Origin: Trichoplax sp. H2
Lineage: Eukaryota > Placozoa > Uniplacotomia > Trichoplacea
Assembly: GCA_003344405.1 (NCBI GenBank)
Contig: NOWV01000030.1
Coordinates: forward strand, 544,625-608,624
DNA length: 64,000 nucleotides
Direction of reading: 5' to 3'
Each line of letters starts with the position of its first letter. Position 1 is the first letter of the stretch. Position numbers and translations under genes: made by a program. A model generated the notes under the pieces. The model had not been told where the DNA came from. It made no database searches and saw nothing but the letters and a program-made list of their open reading frames with translations. Shown piece after piece: positions 38,401-48,900 of the stretch.

Positions 38401-41400
38401 GCAAAATCTACAAAAGTATTTTATAAAATTAGACGGAAATTAAGTCTATAAACTATTGCAATTTCATTAAAATGTAACAGATTGTTCTGTGTTAAAGAAC
38501 GCTTATTTGTTGATAAATTCTGTAAAATCTTGTTACAATATAATCAGATTATTTATATTCAGCTTATTATAATAAAAGATGTAACGAATCTAACCTTGAT
38601 CACAATTGGTTCCTGTATAACCAGGAGCACATGTACAAGAATAAGTAAATACTCCTGTAGCAGTACATGTAGCTCCGTTTTTACAAGGTGCACTTATGCG
38701 ACATTTATTAGCGTCTAAAGAATAAATAAATAAATGTTAATATAGATCCTCATTACGATAACTTGTAACAAGTTGTAATTATCGGTTCAGTATTAGTTAC
38801 ACTGTCATAATCAGTTAAGTAACGAATTACCAGTTTCGCAATGTGTACCAGTCCAATCAGAAGGACAATTGCATGTATATCCGTTTATTCCATCAACACA
38901 TGTAGCATGGGTATGCTGACATGGATTCGATGCACATTCGTCAATGTCTAGCATTAAATAGGTAAATATCAAGTCGTGTAAGAAATGGTTAAGCTGATCT
39001 TAATTATATAAGTTTTACTTGTGGTACAGATAGCTCCAGTATATCCAGCTGCACACGTGCAATTATAATAAAGATGGTAATCGTTGCATGTTGCTCCGTT
39101 AAGGCAAGGTGTAGAGGCACATTCAGCAACATCTACAAAAGAATTAGATAAAAGTTAGACGATAAATTAGGGTAATAAAAGTTACAGCAATTTCATTACA
39201 ATGTAACAGTTTTTCTTAGCTATAGAACGCTTATTTGTTAACATAAACTGTATAATCCTATTGCAACATAATCAGATTGTTTATATTGATTTTATTATTA
39301 AGGATGATATAAAGAAAACAAACCTTGATCGCAATTGGTTCCTGTATAACCAGAAGTACAAGTGCATTTATATGTGCTTACTCCTGTGGCAGCACATGTT
39401 GCTCCATTTTTACAAGGTGCACTTCTGCGACATTCATTAGCATCTAAAGAATAAATAAATGTTATTATAGATTATATTTACGTTCAATTTTAACAAATGG
39501 AGTTTATATTGGCTTAGCGTTAATCAAACTGTCATACTAAGTTAAACAACAAATTACCAATGTCGCAATGTGTGCCAGTCCAGTCAGAAGGACACTGGCA
39601 TGTATATCCATTTATTCCATCAAGACATGTAGCATAGACATGCTGGCATGGACTGGATGCACATTCATTAATATCTGGTATTAAATTTGCAAATATTAAG
39701 TCTTTCAGCTTATATTTAAAAGCAATCGTCTATTGCAATGAGGTGTATTTAAAGTTTGAGAATAATGATCGAAACAGGATATTAACATACTTGAACTACA
39801 ATCTGATCCGGTATAGCCGTCAGCACAACTGCATGTATAACTGTTGACACCATCGACACAAGTTCCACCATTTTGGCAAGCTATACTGGCACAATCATCA
39901 ATATCTAAGGATGACAGAGATGAAAACGATACATATGTAAGTGTTTTCTTTAATTTTTGCTTAAAATATCTTTTGTAACGAGTTGGATTCAGAATTCTAT
40001 CGCAAGTGTATTTAAGCCATGGTATATTCTTCTAGAGAAAAATTCTTATGGAATTATTTGCAAGCTAAGTATATTATGAACGATATGTTTCTATCTTTAA
40101 TTGTGTATATTAAACCGCAATATATATGCAGATCTAATTACATATGTGAATATTTTCACTTTATCTAATTAATAACTTTGGTTTCTTACTAGATGCGCAA
40201 GTTGATCCAGTAAAGCCAGTTACACATGCACAAGTATAAGTATTGATTCCAGTATAGGTACATGTGCCGCTATTTTGACAAGGAGTACTCGATCGACAAA
40301 GATTTCCATCTATTTTTGTAGGAATGTAGATGAGACGTTATACTAAGTATGAATTATTGTAAAACAGCAATTTGTTATTTAATTAATCAAATCATCTAAA
40401 GCTTATTGCAGAAATCCATTCTGACAAGGTATAAATTAATTATCCGTAGATAACAGAATCTTACCGGTTTCACAGTTAGTCCCAGTCCATTCTTTGGGGC
40501 AGGTACAGGAATACGAATTGACGTTGTTATGACAAGTTGCATAAACATGTTGGCATGGATTAGATGCACACTCGTTAATGTCTATAGTTAAAAAGTAAAT
40601 ATTGTAGTTAGTACGTATGAATCCAATTTCTTCCAGAGTCGGCATTTTATTATATGCGTTATAAAACAATTATTAGACTACTAGGCGATTAAAGTTACGC
40701 GTACATTCTTTATCGTAAGATAATAGTAGAAATCTTATAGTTAGTTTACGATATACCTGTTTGACAGTTTGTGCCAGTATAGCCTGTCACGCAGGAACAA
40801 GTGTAAGCATTTGCCCCATTATTTGCACATGTGCCACCATTCTGACAGGGGGCACTACGACAACTATTTAAATCTAATTAAATTAAAACAAATAGTTCTT
40901 TAATAAGTATATAAAAATTCTTGAATTTAATGCAGACGAGTATTTCGTTAAAATATAGCTAAATACTGTCTTTTCGAATATCAATTAGGAACAAGGAATA
41001 CCTTGAAAAAGTGATGGTTCAATTAATGCAAAAATTAAATTATATTTATAGGAACGCTTAAACTCGAAGTTTACTTGCACTTAGAACTGCGTTTATCTGG
41101 TTAAATGTATTTAATATCTTAGATATCGTATTTATTTGAATATTATCAGATTTATAGATGCAACTCGTGCAAGTAATGGCGTATTCCTACCGGTGTTACA
41201 ATCTGTCCCAGACCATGTACTTTCACAAGTAACAGAAACCTTTAATGTAAATTCGGATTTATTATCAGTGATGGGCCGAGAACCAGTCATGATCATTGTT
41301 GATGAAGATCCAGGTGTAACGTAAAATGTGCTTGAAAGTTTGTCAAGTAAGTCGTCAGCACCATCACTATAATCTTTATCCATAGATGTAATATGTACAT

Positions 41401-43946
41401 TGACATAGCCCTAAAGCAAAGATCTTTGTTACTCCAAAACAAATCGATAATCCAAAATAACTTTAAGTTACATTTTTAAACACTTACTTCGTATCGTTCA
41501 CTGATTGAACCTTGATAAGGATTATTTACGCCACTATCTGTTAGCGCTTGACTACTTGTGAAAGTTATAGTTTCACCGCCATCCCATACTTTAGTAGTTA
41601 GAGAACCATAAGTACATGTATCATTGATATTGCCTTTATTACTGCATAAAATGAAGTAATAGTCGCATGAAGAGAAAGTATCGCATTTGCCATTATCCCA
41701 GTTGCGTTCATTCTTGTTGTAATATTTTTGAAATTCGTAAGTGACGTAAGCATGAACATCAGCTTCAACGTACTGTTATTATTTGGAAAGGTGAGAAGAA
41801 AATATTAGGTGCTTTTACTTAAATAATCGATAATTACCGATTTTGGCACTAGATACATTTATTTAAATCCGTAGTCGATATAAATAACTAAACAAGGAAT
41901 TATCAGAATTACTATGCTATCTTCAGTAAAGATAGTCTTCATGATCACAATATTGTCAACAGTTCATTGTTAATGTAAAAGACATAAGCGGAAAAGGAAA
42001 AGTATAATCTAGCAATACACAGCCGCCCCTTCTGTTACAAGGCAGTGTTGATCATGGCTGTACTACGTTTTGAAACTATAAAGTTGAAGGTTAGGCAGTT
42101 GGGCATTATGAAAATTACATTGTTAATCTTTAATTTGATGGAAGCATATTGCATTTTTACTACATTAGTAAAGAAAGGACTACTTGTAAGAATAATTTTA
42201 ATCTATGATTTGTAATGCAAATTCTCCCGTAGTACTTCAACTTCTAAACTTTAAGCTTTTGACCTATGAAGTTAAAAATTACTTAATTCTTTTATATTAC
42301 GATACTGTGGAATTCTAACGTATAATTGTGGGTGTATAATATGTGATATTAATACTGTATTATTAAAAGCACGTTGTCGTCGATGATGAATTTGAGTGCG
42401 AGAAAGGAATTTATTTATCTTAATACATTCTCATCCTAAAATCTGATCAGATTGATGTAGATGTCAACATAGGGTGAAATCATGTTATCTTATTGTATCT
42501 GGTATCGTTCTTTGACCAATATCTTGTATGATTGTTACCGTGATGACGAGTGTCATATCGGGCAATTGAAGCATGAATTTTTATTATCTTTTCTGTAGGC
42601 GTGTGATATTATCTTTATCTTAAAAAGTAATCATTCTAAGAAGTGCATTCGAAGACGCCTCAGCGATAATCAGTAACAATCGATAATGTATGATATTACT
42701 TTAATTTCTAATCTTAATTGAAGTTAGTAGATAGCATGTTTTAAAGCAGCCGTGATTACATAAAGGAACTACAACATCTGGTAAGTGCTTATCAATTAAA
42801 ATTGTGAACGACGTTATGATATACTAAAGGTATATTATCACTTCCAATAAAGATAAAGAGTAAGCTTAAGTAATTAAAATTTAGAATAGTGATTTTAATC
42901 CTTGTAGCGCCGCGTAAATTTTAAGATTCCTTCGGCATTAACTAGCTGAGTAATACTCTAGTTATAAGTCCTTGGTACTATAAAAAGTAATATTAATCTG
43001 TATAATGATTCTACAGTCCTAAGTATCAGGATAATTATCCGGTTCATCTTAGCTGGGTGTTGTTTCTGGGTTCGATTGATTTTCAAGTAAGAAATTACTA
43101 TATATTGTTAACATTCGGTATATTTGACGTATTGCATGAGAACTAATTCATCCTCGGATGCGGGAAATTCTAGAGGTACTCCGACAAATGTACTAATTGG
43201 ACTACTTTTACACAAATAATCAATACCTGACCGATATCTGGTAGTCCTTGGCTACTCTTTATTTAAGGCAAAGTAATGATCCAAAACGACGTAGAATATT
43301 ATTTGACTTTACGGTCTAACTGAAACAATGTAGATCACGATGGATCTTATTACTGAACGTAACTAAATCAAACAGCGCACGTGATGGTGCTTAGACTTCT
43401 TAAACAATCATAATTACTTATGATAGCCGATAACTGGCAACTACTAACTGCAACTCTGATGAGTTGACTGACTAGAATCGAACCACTACTTTCGACTGTT
43501 CTTATCAGGGAGGAGAAGTGATTTACGACGGACCTCCCAGAACGTGATTCGCATAGCGGTTTAATAAACCTTTTAAATTTGAAGGCTATATCTATATCGG
43601 TTATTCTTATTGTGAGATAAGATAGTGTTTTGTTAATTCTAGCAAATTGAACAAATGTAAGTGAAAAGAAGTAAGAGAGATCTTACAATCCTATCGATAT
43701 AATATAGAAAATTTGCCAAAAGTTTTAATTACTTGGCTAACATCAGTTACTGATTAAGGCATTTTATAATAAGATAATAGAAGTCGATATATTCTACATG
43801 TCAATGAGCTATACTACCTTGGGCTAAAGAAAAATATGTACGTTTTCGTGCACTAGAATGTTCAGTGATATTTATTGAATTACCTGTAAATTAAATAAAG
43901 CTAAAACACTTATTAATAGCAATAACTTGATATAGAGACGGATCAT
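24180..43946 (-). CDS. Gene B: giant MNNL-EGF-NIDO-AMOP-VWD-EGF-SEA membrane protein, about 3,700 aa, 35 exons
   Basis: Exons in order: 43884-43946, 41488-41772, 41191-41410, 40757-40873, 40465-40581, 40190-40309, 39791-39904, 39558-39674, 39324-39443, 39019-39132, 38831-38947, 38595-38714, 38294-38407, 38025-38141, 37769-37888, 37552-37665, 37263-37376, 36361-37158, 34907-35020, 34714-34777, 34537-34598, 34346-34417, 34054-34170, 33833-33946, 33497-33613, 33230-33343, 33005-33121, 32660-32887, 31500-32528, 30981-31211, 30378-30500, 30105-30227, 29813-29935, 29497-29624, 24180-29408. The lengths add to 11,106 nt (3,702 codons with the stop), and all phases agree, which is the main support for one gene. 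Its likely place is the cell surface, type I, with about 65 EGF domains outside and a 64-residue tail inside. Exon 37552-37665 has no acceptor AG; skipping it keeps the frame. A model with two separate genes cannot be excluded without transcripts, but no second signal exon was found ahead of NIDO. Confidence 0.75.
29497..29624 (-). CDS. Gene B exon: start of the NIDO domain
   Basis: 128 bp, phase 1 in and phase 0 out, joining the last single EGF exon to the large exon. It reads [10 protein letters not shown] then [10 protein letters not shown], the standard opening of nidogen extracellular (NIDO) domains, and continues in frame into ISMNGFISF of the next exon. The donor is GTAAGT. Confidence 0.85.
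29813..30500 (-). CDS. Gene B: three calcium-binding EGF exons before NIDO
   Basis: Exons 30378-30500, 30105-30227 and 29813-29935, 123 bp each, phase 1-1. All open D-V-N-E-C and carry the longer C-x-N-x-x-G-S-Y spacing and PGF/SGF-x-G-N-G ends typical of fibrillin-type cbEGFs, unlike the shorter Notch-type EGFs of the upstream array. They resemble the cbEGFs inside the terminal exon, which supports these belonging to one gene. Confidence 0.85.
30981..31211 (-). CDS. Gene B: two-EGF exon
   Basis: 77 codons, two Notch-type EGFs ([10 protein letters not shown] and [10 protein letters not shown]) without an intron between them, donor GTACGT. About 770 bp of intron to the left (30501-30980 and further) contains no recognisable exon. 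Confidence 0.85.
31500..32528 (-). CDS. Gene B: nine-EGF exon
   Basis: 343 codons with nine consecutive EGFs of about 38 residues (114 bp), most with the D/N-I-x-E-C calcium consensus. The order of the first five (CSSSPC-NNATC, CLSLPC-GEC, C-SNPC, CESRPC, EINEC) parallels the seven-EGF exon at 36361-37158. The last EGF has an extra residue before GFTG and ends HCET, as in the other multi-EGF exon. The array length is an exact multiple of one repeat plus one codon. Confidence 0.88.
32660..32887 (-). CDS. Gene B: two-EGF exon related to the nine- and seven-EGF exons
   Basis: 228 bp (2 x 114), starting [16 protein letters not shown] and [10 protein letters not shown], the same first pair as the nine-EGF exon beside it. 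It looks like a contracted copy of that exon. Donor GTCAGT. Confidence 0.85.
33005..34170 (-). CDS. Gene B: five single-EGF exons
   Basis: Exons 34054-34170 ([10 protein letters not shown]), 33833-33946 ([10 protein letters not shown]), 33497-33613 ([12 protein letters not shown]), 33230-33343 ([12 protein letters not shown]) and 33005-33121 ([12 protein letters not shown]), 114-117 bp each, phase 1-1, all open with six cysteines. The donor of the last is GTCAGT. The alternation of D-x-N-R-C-R and D-I-D/N-E-C types echoes the array upstream. Confidence 0.83.
34346..34777 (-). CDS. Gene B: Delta/Jagged-type EGF pair split over three small exons
   Basis: Exons 34714-34777 (64 bp, phase 1 to 2), 34537-34598 (62 bp, phase 2 to 1) and 34346-34417 (72 bp, phase 1-1). 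Together they read [49 protein letters not shown]: two short EGFs of the kind that directly follow the DSL domain in Delta and Jagged (C-x-x-G-C, GWTG-x-x-C). Introns fall inside the EGFs, unlike everywhere else in the gene. The frame is maintained across all three. The exons are short, so confidence depends on the consistent phases and cysteine spacing. Confidence 0.7.
34907..35020 (-). CDS. Gene B: single EGF exon before the Delta-type pair
   Basis: 114 bp, [10 protein letters not shown] opening and [10 protein letters not shown] end, phase 1-1, acceptor GGTAG and donor GTAAGC. It follows the longest intron of the EGF part (35021-36360). Confidence 0.85.
35021..36360 (-). other. Gene B intron with a possible truncated EGF relic
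   Basis: 1,340-bp intron. Near 36130-36166 the minus strand reads AT ATC GAT AAC TGC then diverges and meets a stop, which looks like the first codons of a lost EGF exon. A shorter similar trace lies near 35158-35196. No open exon is present. Confidence 0.35.
36361..37158 (-). CDS. Gene B: seven-EGF exon
   Basis: 798 bp (7 x 114), phase 1-1, acceptor CTAAAG and donor GTAAGA. It opens [10 protein letters not shown] and ends SGTHCET. Six of the seven carry calcium-type openings (DIDEC, NINEC, NIDDC), and several have C-x-S-x-P-C. It is a paralogue of the nine-EGF exon at 31500-32528. Confidence 0.88.
37263..40873 (-). CDS. Gene B: 14 single-EGF exons
   Basis: From 40757-40873 down to 37263-37376, with the same alpha/beta/gamma order as gene A: 117, 117, 120, 114, 117, 120, 114, 117, 120, 114, 117, 120, 114, 114 bp. 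The first 12 are near-identical to their gene A partners; the last two are clearly more diverged. Introns are colinear with those of gene A. Cysteines are intact except in exon 37552-37665 (separate entry). Confidence 0.85.
37552..37665 (-). pseudogene. Gene B EGF exon with a destroyed splice acceptor
   Basis: The partner exon in gene A (1925-2038) is preceded by TTTAG; here the same site reads TTTAA, so no AG is left at the exon edge. The exon also has a cysteine changed to tyrosine (CTYAAGYT) and a glycine to glutamate (YTETQC). The frame is still open and the donor intact. The exon is symmetrical, so skipping would cost one EGF and nothing else. Confidence 0.7.
41191..41772 (-). CDS. Gene B exons 2-3: MNNL-like domain
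   Basis: Exons 41488-41772 (285 bp) and 41191-41410 (220 bp), identical in length and phase to those of gene A. They carry the same NWDNGKC, YYFILC, ACTYGS and KVSVTC features and the same DSL stub. The few differences from A include an I to T and a T to M change around PGSSST. Confidence 0.6.
42903..43687 (+). mobile_element. Solo LTR (785 bp) in intron 1 of gene B
   Basis: Begins TGTAGCGCC and ends GATCTTACA, flanked by ATCCT on both sides (42898-42902, 43688-43692). The matching position in the gene A duplicate (about 7255) has a single ATCCT and no insert, so the insertion is younger than the duplication. An AATAAA lies at 43563-43568 on the plus strand; the plus orientation is tentative. 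It lies about 200 bp inside the intron behind the proximal signal exon. Confidence 0.88.
43884..43946 (-). CDS. Gene B proximal first exon: signal peptide (A type)
   Basis: 21 codons, [11 protein letters not shown] to ALFNLQ, then GTAATT, phase 0. It is the direct counterpart of 7446-7508 and lies at the edge of the A/B duplication, so it probably arrived with that block together with its promoter. Confidence 0.72.
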
Positions 43947-44204
43947 TTTTGTCGAAAACTGATTTGATATAATGAACGTTGAAGAGAAGAGACTTCAATG
44001 GCTAATTAAATAAAATTGACGCTATGGATTAAATTTTAACCAGGGGCTAAGAGGATTGTAAAGATGACAAATAAGGTTTTATTATTGGTTGGGTAATATC
44101 TACTGCTGGTAACTTTAAAGTTTAATATACTATTAATTTATCACGCATTTATCTTGGTTTAGGATTATGATCAGAATTTAATGGTACAACTTAATAGAAA
44201 CGAA

Positions 44205-45900
44205 GTAGAAGATCTTACAATGGTTACTATGTATCTTTGAAATAAACATCTTTTGTATCAGGTCGAAAATAACTGGATTAAAGCTGTTAGTAAACGATCT
44301 AATTAACAATGATATTGCAATTATTTTCCGGCTTAGTAAGGCTAGAACAGGTCAAAAATAATTCACTATAGTTACTATTCATGCTTGATATAAGATACAG
44401 TAAGCAACTATCGAAAATAATTTAGCAGGATGCAAAGTCGATTTTATAGTTTTTTGCCTATGACAGGCAAAATATTTTCAAAGTTTAGGATCTTTACTAT
44501 TTTAATAGAAAAGCTATTAAAGGTTTAATTGCTAGAAGTGTATTATAGTTTTCTTCCTGATACTACCTGTGATAAAGATTACTACTTTGACTTAATTATT
44601 CCCTTGCAATTTCTGCGATAATGACGGGCACTCAATCTTCCGGAGCATCATAATTTCCTCATTGTTAGGGATAGAAGGAGTGTCTTGAAATATTAATCGA
44701 ATTTTTTTTTACGATCACTTCCGGAATAGATTACCCCATCCTTATTAAATAGCTATTAGCCACTTCATACACAAGAAAACTGCAATAATAAGACTAACTG
44801 AGATACCTTTTCAGTAATGCCGAATAAAACATCGGAGTTTTAGCGATTTACATTCAGAATATAGGATTCATAGGTTTCAGTAATACATTTTCATACCTTA
44901 AACTGGAATGCCCACAATATCGTAAGACTTAGTAACAGCAACTTAAGTCCTGTTTGTCTCATTTCCCGAGCTATTTGTAACTGGCTTAAAAGGCTAAAGG
45001 TTGGTAGACAAATTATGCTTTTTCTTCTGAGAAAGTGACGCTAATCTTATGCAATACACATCAAAACGTCAATGATTTATCCTAACATCAGCAGATTTAA
45101 TGAATCCAGATAGACTAGTAACAGAAACGACGAAATAGATTTAATAACTTTATGAGTTTTACACTAAAATCGCTACCTTAAAATTGCTTTCCGACTATTG
45201 TATCAGAGTATCGAAAGCTTTCCTAATTATCACAATGCATATAATCCTTTAGGCAATATTGCTTTGTATTTAGGTATTAATTACATACTGCGATCTACCA
45301 TTAATTTGCGTAACAACTCCAGTTGCATAATATTTGTAACAGCTTTAAATCATTAAATCACGATGCCGCTGGCTAAATTGATTGAAATGCCTACTTCCTT
45401 ATTTTCTTTGTCAATTAATTATATATGCCCTTGTCTTTCTTTATCATCTACTAATTATATGCGTAATAATTGCTAATGATTAATTTATGAAATTGGAATA
45501 TGTTACTTTAAGTTTAATAAAAACTGTTAGAATAATCGCACAATAGATATTAGTAAAAAAACGGAAACCATACATAATGCCGAAAGACTTTCTTTTTATG
45601 GTTCATGTGGAATTCAAATTGAATGATCTCTTAAATTGCATGGCAATACTTTCAGATACCCCTTGAAAAAAAAGCTGAATTTGATTTTACATGTTTTAGT
45701 TTTCTACACAAATGAAGATTAATACTCTACGGTATGTTTAGAACTAATATATTAGGGCTGGCTACCCGCTATTGATATATATGTGCATTGCAGGCATTTT
45801 GCAATATGTAGGCAACTTATTAAATTGCAACAATTAGTCAATTATCATAATATCGGAAATGGAATGTTATCCTTTTAGAATACAGCAGACTAATTGAAAT
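44205..45900. repeat. 5' flank block shared with pseudogene C (copy at gene B)
   Basis: Partner of 20840-22450. It begins about 100 bp beyond the end of the A/B duplication, so the flank of B changes its closest relative from A to C across 44,105-44,205. It includes the distal signal exon. Confidence 0.75.
44897..44962 (-). CDS. Gene B distal first exon: second signal peptide (C type)
   Basis: 22 open codons, MRQTGLKLLL to WAFQFK, ending in phase 0 before a GTATGA donor. It matches the first exon of pseudogene C (21519-21584) in length, start, end and leucine core, although the surrounding DNA has diverged. It could splice over the proximal exon straight to the MNNL-like exon at 41772 in frame. 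Whether it is used is unknown; it may be a leftover of the ancestral promoter. Confidence 0.55.
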
Positions 45901-48900
45901 TTATAATAGATGTACATATTATAAACAACATTATTCCTGACATACATGAAAATCAAAGTTATAATTAGCAATGAAGCAGTAGTAGTCATGATAAAGTAAT
46001 TATAAATAACCGCATAACATTACTTACAATAATAGTTTATCTTGCAATGGTGTTATTTTCATTCAAGCCTATGATCTCAGTCTCTACAGCCTTTTTTATG
46101 ATTGTAGTTATGCGACTGAACATTCCATCACGATAACAAAACTGTAAATCAACCTTTATTTCATACGGGCCGAGACCACTATACATGAATGGCAACCAAT
46201 GTATTACACTGATTTGTTCTTATAGTAAATTACAGTATATTATTATTTGATAAATAATAGGGCAACGTTGATATATTAAGCAGAATTACCTTGGGATTAC
46301 ATCCGAACTTCGTGAATAAGTAGGTAGTGTAGTACGAGATACGGATAAGCAAAATGAGTTAAGTTGTTGGCGAGTTTATTTTTAATGATCGAACAGGTCA
46401 CGAAACGAATTTTATTCGCTACTGATGCATTAATATCAGAAATTTGATATGAATTTGTAGAATCACTTAATATCGAGATATTATATCAATATTATTTTCG
46501 TTCAATTTAGTAATTAAGCTATAGCACAGTATGTCTATTACACCGTGTCTACTGTTTTTACATTTAGTACATATGTGTGCGCTATGCTGCTCTATTCAAA
46601 TTTCTCCTCTGTACAATCGATGAAAAAATTCTATATAGCAATAATCGTAATATACCATAGGAGGGAAAACGCTGCAAGGGCTCATTTGGTTACAAGTCAC
46701 TAAGACTGTTCCACAATAGTGTATATGACAGAATTATGCTTATACTAGATCCTGACTGCCGTCTATACGTTCAAATAAATAGCCGTACAGATAGATTCCA
46801 TACGTATATAACATACAGTAAGCCATTGCAATAAAATTAGTGGTCAAACTTACTAGCTAATTCTGACTCACTGTGAAAGGGACTCGAAAGAACGTTTAAA
46901 AACAATTTTATTACTTACAAAGAGTATCAGCAGCGCTGTATATTACACTCAAACTTCTCTATTAACTAACAGACCAGGCTAATATAACAAAAGATCCGCT
47001 TATATATCCATGGATCAGGTTCTGTAGCAATAAACATGTTTTAATCTATAATCTAAGCCAAACTACTTTACAACGACATAACAATCATTCCATACTGCAC
47101 GTATTAGTTTCAATTAGTTAGTATGTACGATATAGGTCTTGACACTCTTCAATCGTACTCTTGTAATACCACCTCTTATATCAATCGCTAGTACAGAAAC
47201 CATCGGGCGATTTAGCTACCTACTGTCGCCCCTAGCTAATCTCGACTTGTCAATATCACTGTCTGGCTCGCAGTTCGACCCATTAACGCAATTCCGTCTC
47301 TATTCTTACACATGGTACAGATAGTGTCCTAGTTGGTCTATTCTGTTAGCATACTATTATTCATTAAAATACTAGAGAGTTAGTCTAATTTTCCACAGCC
47401 ATAATTTTTATTATCATTAAAAGGTTAACTTTCTCAAATAGCTATTGTTGAAGGCGACGTCTGTGATGGAGGGTTCGAAGAGTCAGATAATATGGTTTTA
47501 GTTGCCATGCAGAGAATTGCACAATGGGCTTAAGAAAAGAGGACACTTTATTGTAGATTGTAGTTAGGTACAGTGTGATAATTACGGTAGGTCAGCGTGG
47601 TAGCTGCCGTGAGTAAAGTGTGAATACTAACTGTGACTAATAATGCAACTTAACAAATCTAAGGTAGAAAACGGCAGTATTTATAGCTATGGTATTAGAA
47701 CACATGCAGAGAACATGATTGTAGGATTAGATACAACATATACCATAACAGGTAATAGAATAGCAGATGATTGTAGAAAATAGTGAGGACTGTAATAACT
47801 AAATGTAGTAAGCCATATTTGAATGTGATGCGAACAGACTGTAGATATGTCTAAATATAAGATCAATACAACATGTTTATATTTAAGAGTAGAATATAGT
47901 TACAGTATATTCTAAATACACTGTAACGTCATCGACCCATACTTGGGTATTAACTTCAGGAAATGACTAGTAAAGTCGACAATTATACGAGTATAATCTT
48001 ATATAAAATTCTACAAAAATGTATTTACTGCAATTGCGGTAATTAATGAAATAGGGTATACTTGTGTAATGAAATGAAAAGTGTAGAGATCAATCTACAA
48101 AACTTTAACAAACTTTGATTCTACTTTCATTGCACTCCGGTCGACTTAACGAAACTTTGACACAAAATAAAATTTGGGGAAATAATCGAACAACAATTTA
48201 TTACAAAACAAAATGGAGAGAAGTATAAACCGAACAACCTTACAAATACTTAGCTTTAAGTATTAATAAATGTTACGGTTCATAATTACCGTAAATAAAA
48301 AAAAAAAGATATTCATATTTTTTTTCTAAAGTAGAGTTGTGATATGTCAAGTCGTTAATGGATTTCCATTAACGAATGTGTAATAAAGATTGTCATACTT
48401 GATTAGTGAGTTGTTAAGTAACAAGTCTAGTTGATTTGTTAATTGGAGTAAGAGTGGTAAACACTCAATATTAATTTACAGATATTTATTCTATACTGAC
48501 TATCATAAATATATGTTATACAAAACCAAGTATATTATAAATAGAATTATGCCGATAGAAACTGGCACAGGTATATAAGAGCGTGCCTTTAATCATAGAA
48601 GGAGGTCTGATATTACATTGCCAAGTAGTATATTCTATCGTTCGAATAAAGAGGATTTATGAAGTCATCTGGATATACTCATTGCTGAATAAGGTCGTAT
48701 ACTGAACTGGTCGAGTTGGTGAAGCTTATTAGCAACCGTATATTACGGTAGAGCGGTTACGCTAGGAATCAGATTAGTTACTTGTGCCACAAACGACGTT
48801 GTGACAATAAAATAAGTGACAGACTTAAAAACTGTCAACGACCAAACAACCTTTCAATAAGAAGAACGTTTTAACTTACGACAATTCGACCCCGAACGCC

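Larger units (their letters stand above)
37716..44105. repeat. Segmental duplication, copy in gene B
   Basis: Partner of 2096-7650, longer by the 785-bp LTR at 42903-43687 and its 5-bp target duplication, plus small indels. At about 42505 it has a short stretch (CGTTCTTTGACCAATATCTTG) absent from the gene A copy. Similarity ends about 160 bp upstream of the proximal signal exon. Confidence 0.9.

Noticed and set aside
47139-47324. Plus-strand open frame in a less AT-rich patch
   Set aside because: No domain, no repeat partner and no splice context; length is expected by chance.
46880-47400. Possible further LTR on the minus strand (TATA-like at about 47,178, AATAAA at about 46,907)
   Set aside because: No TG/CA ends with a matching 5-bp target duplication could be found.
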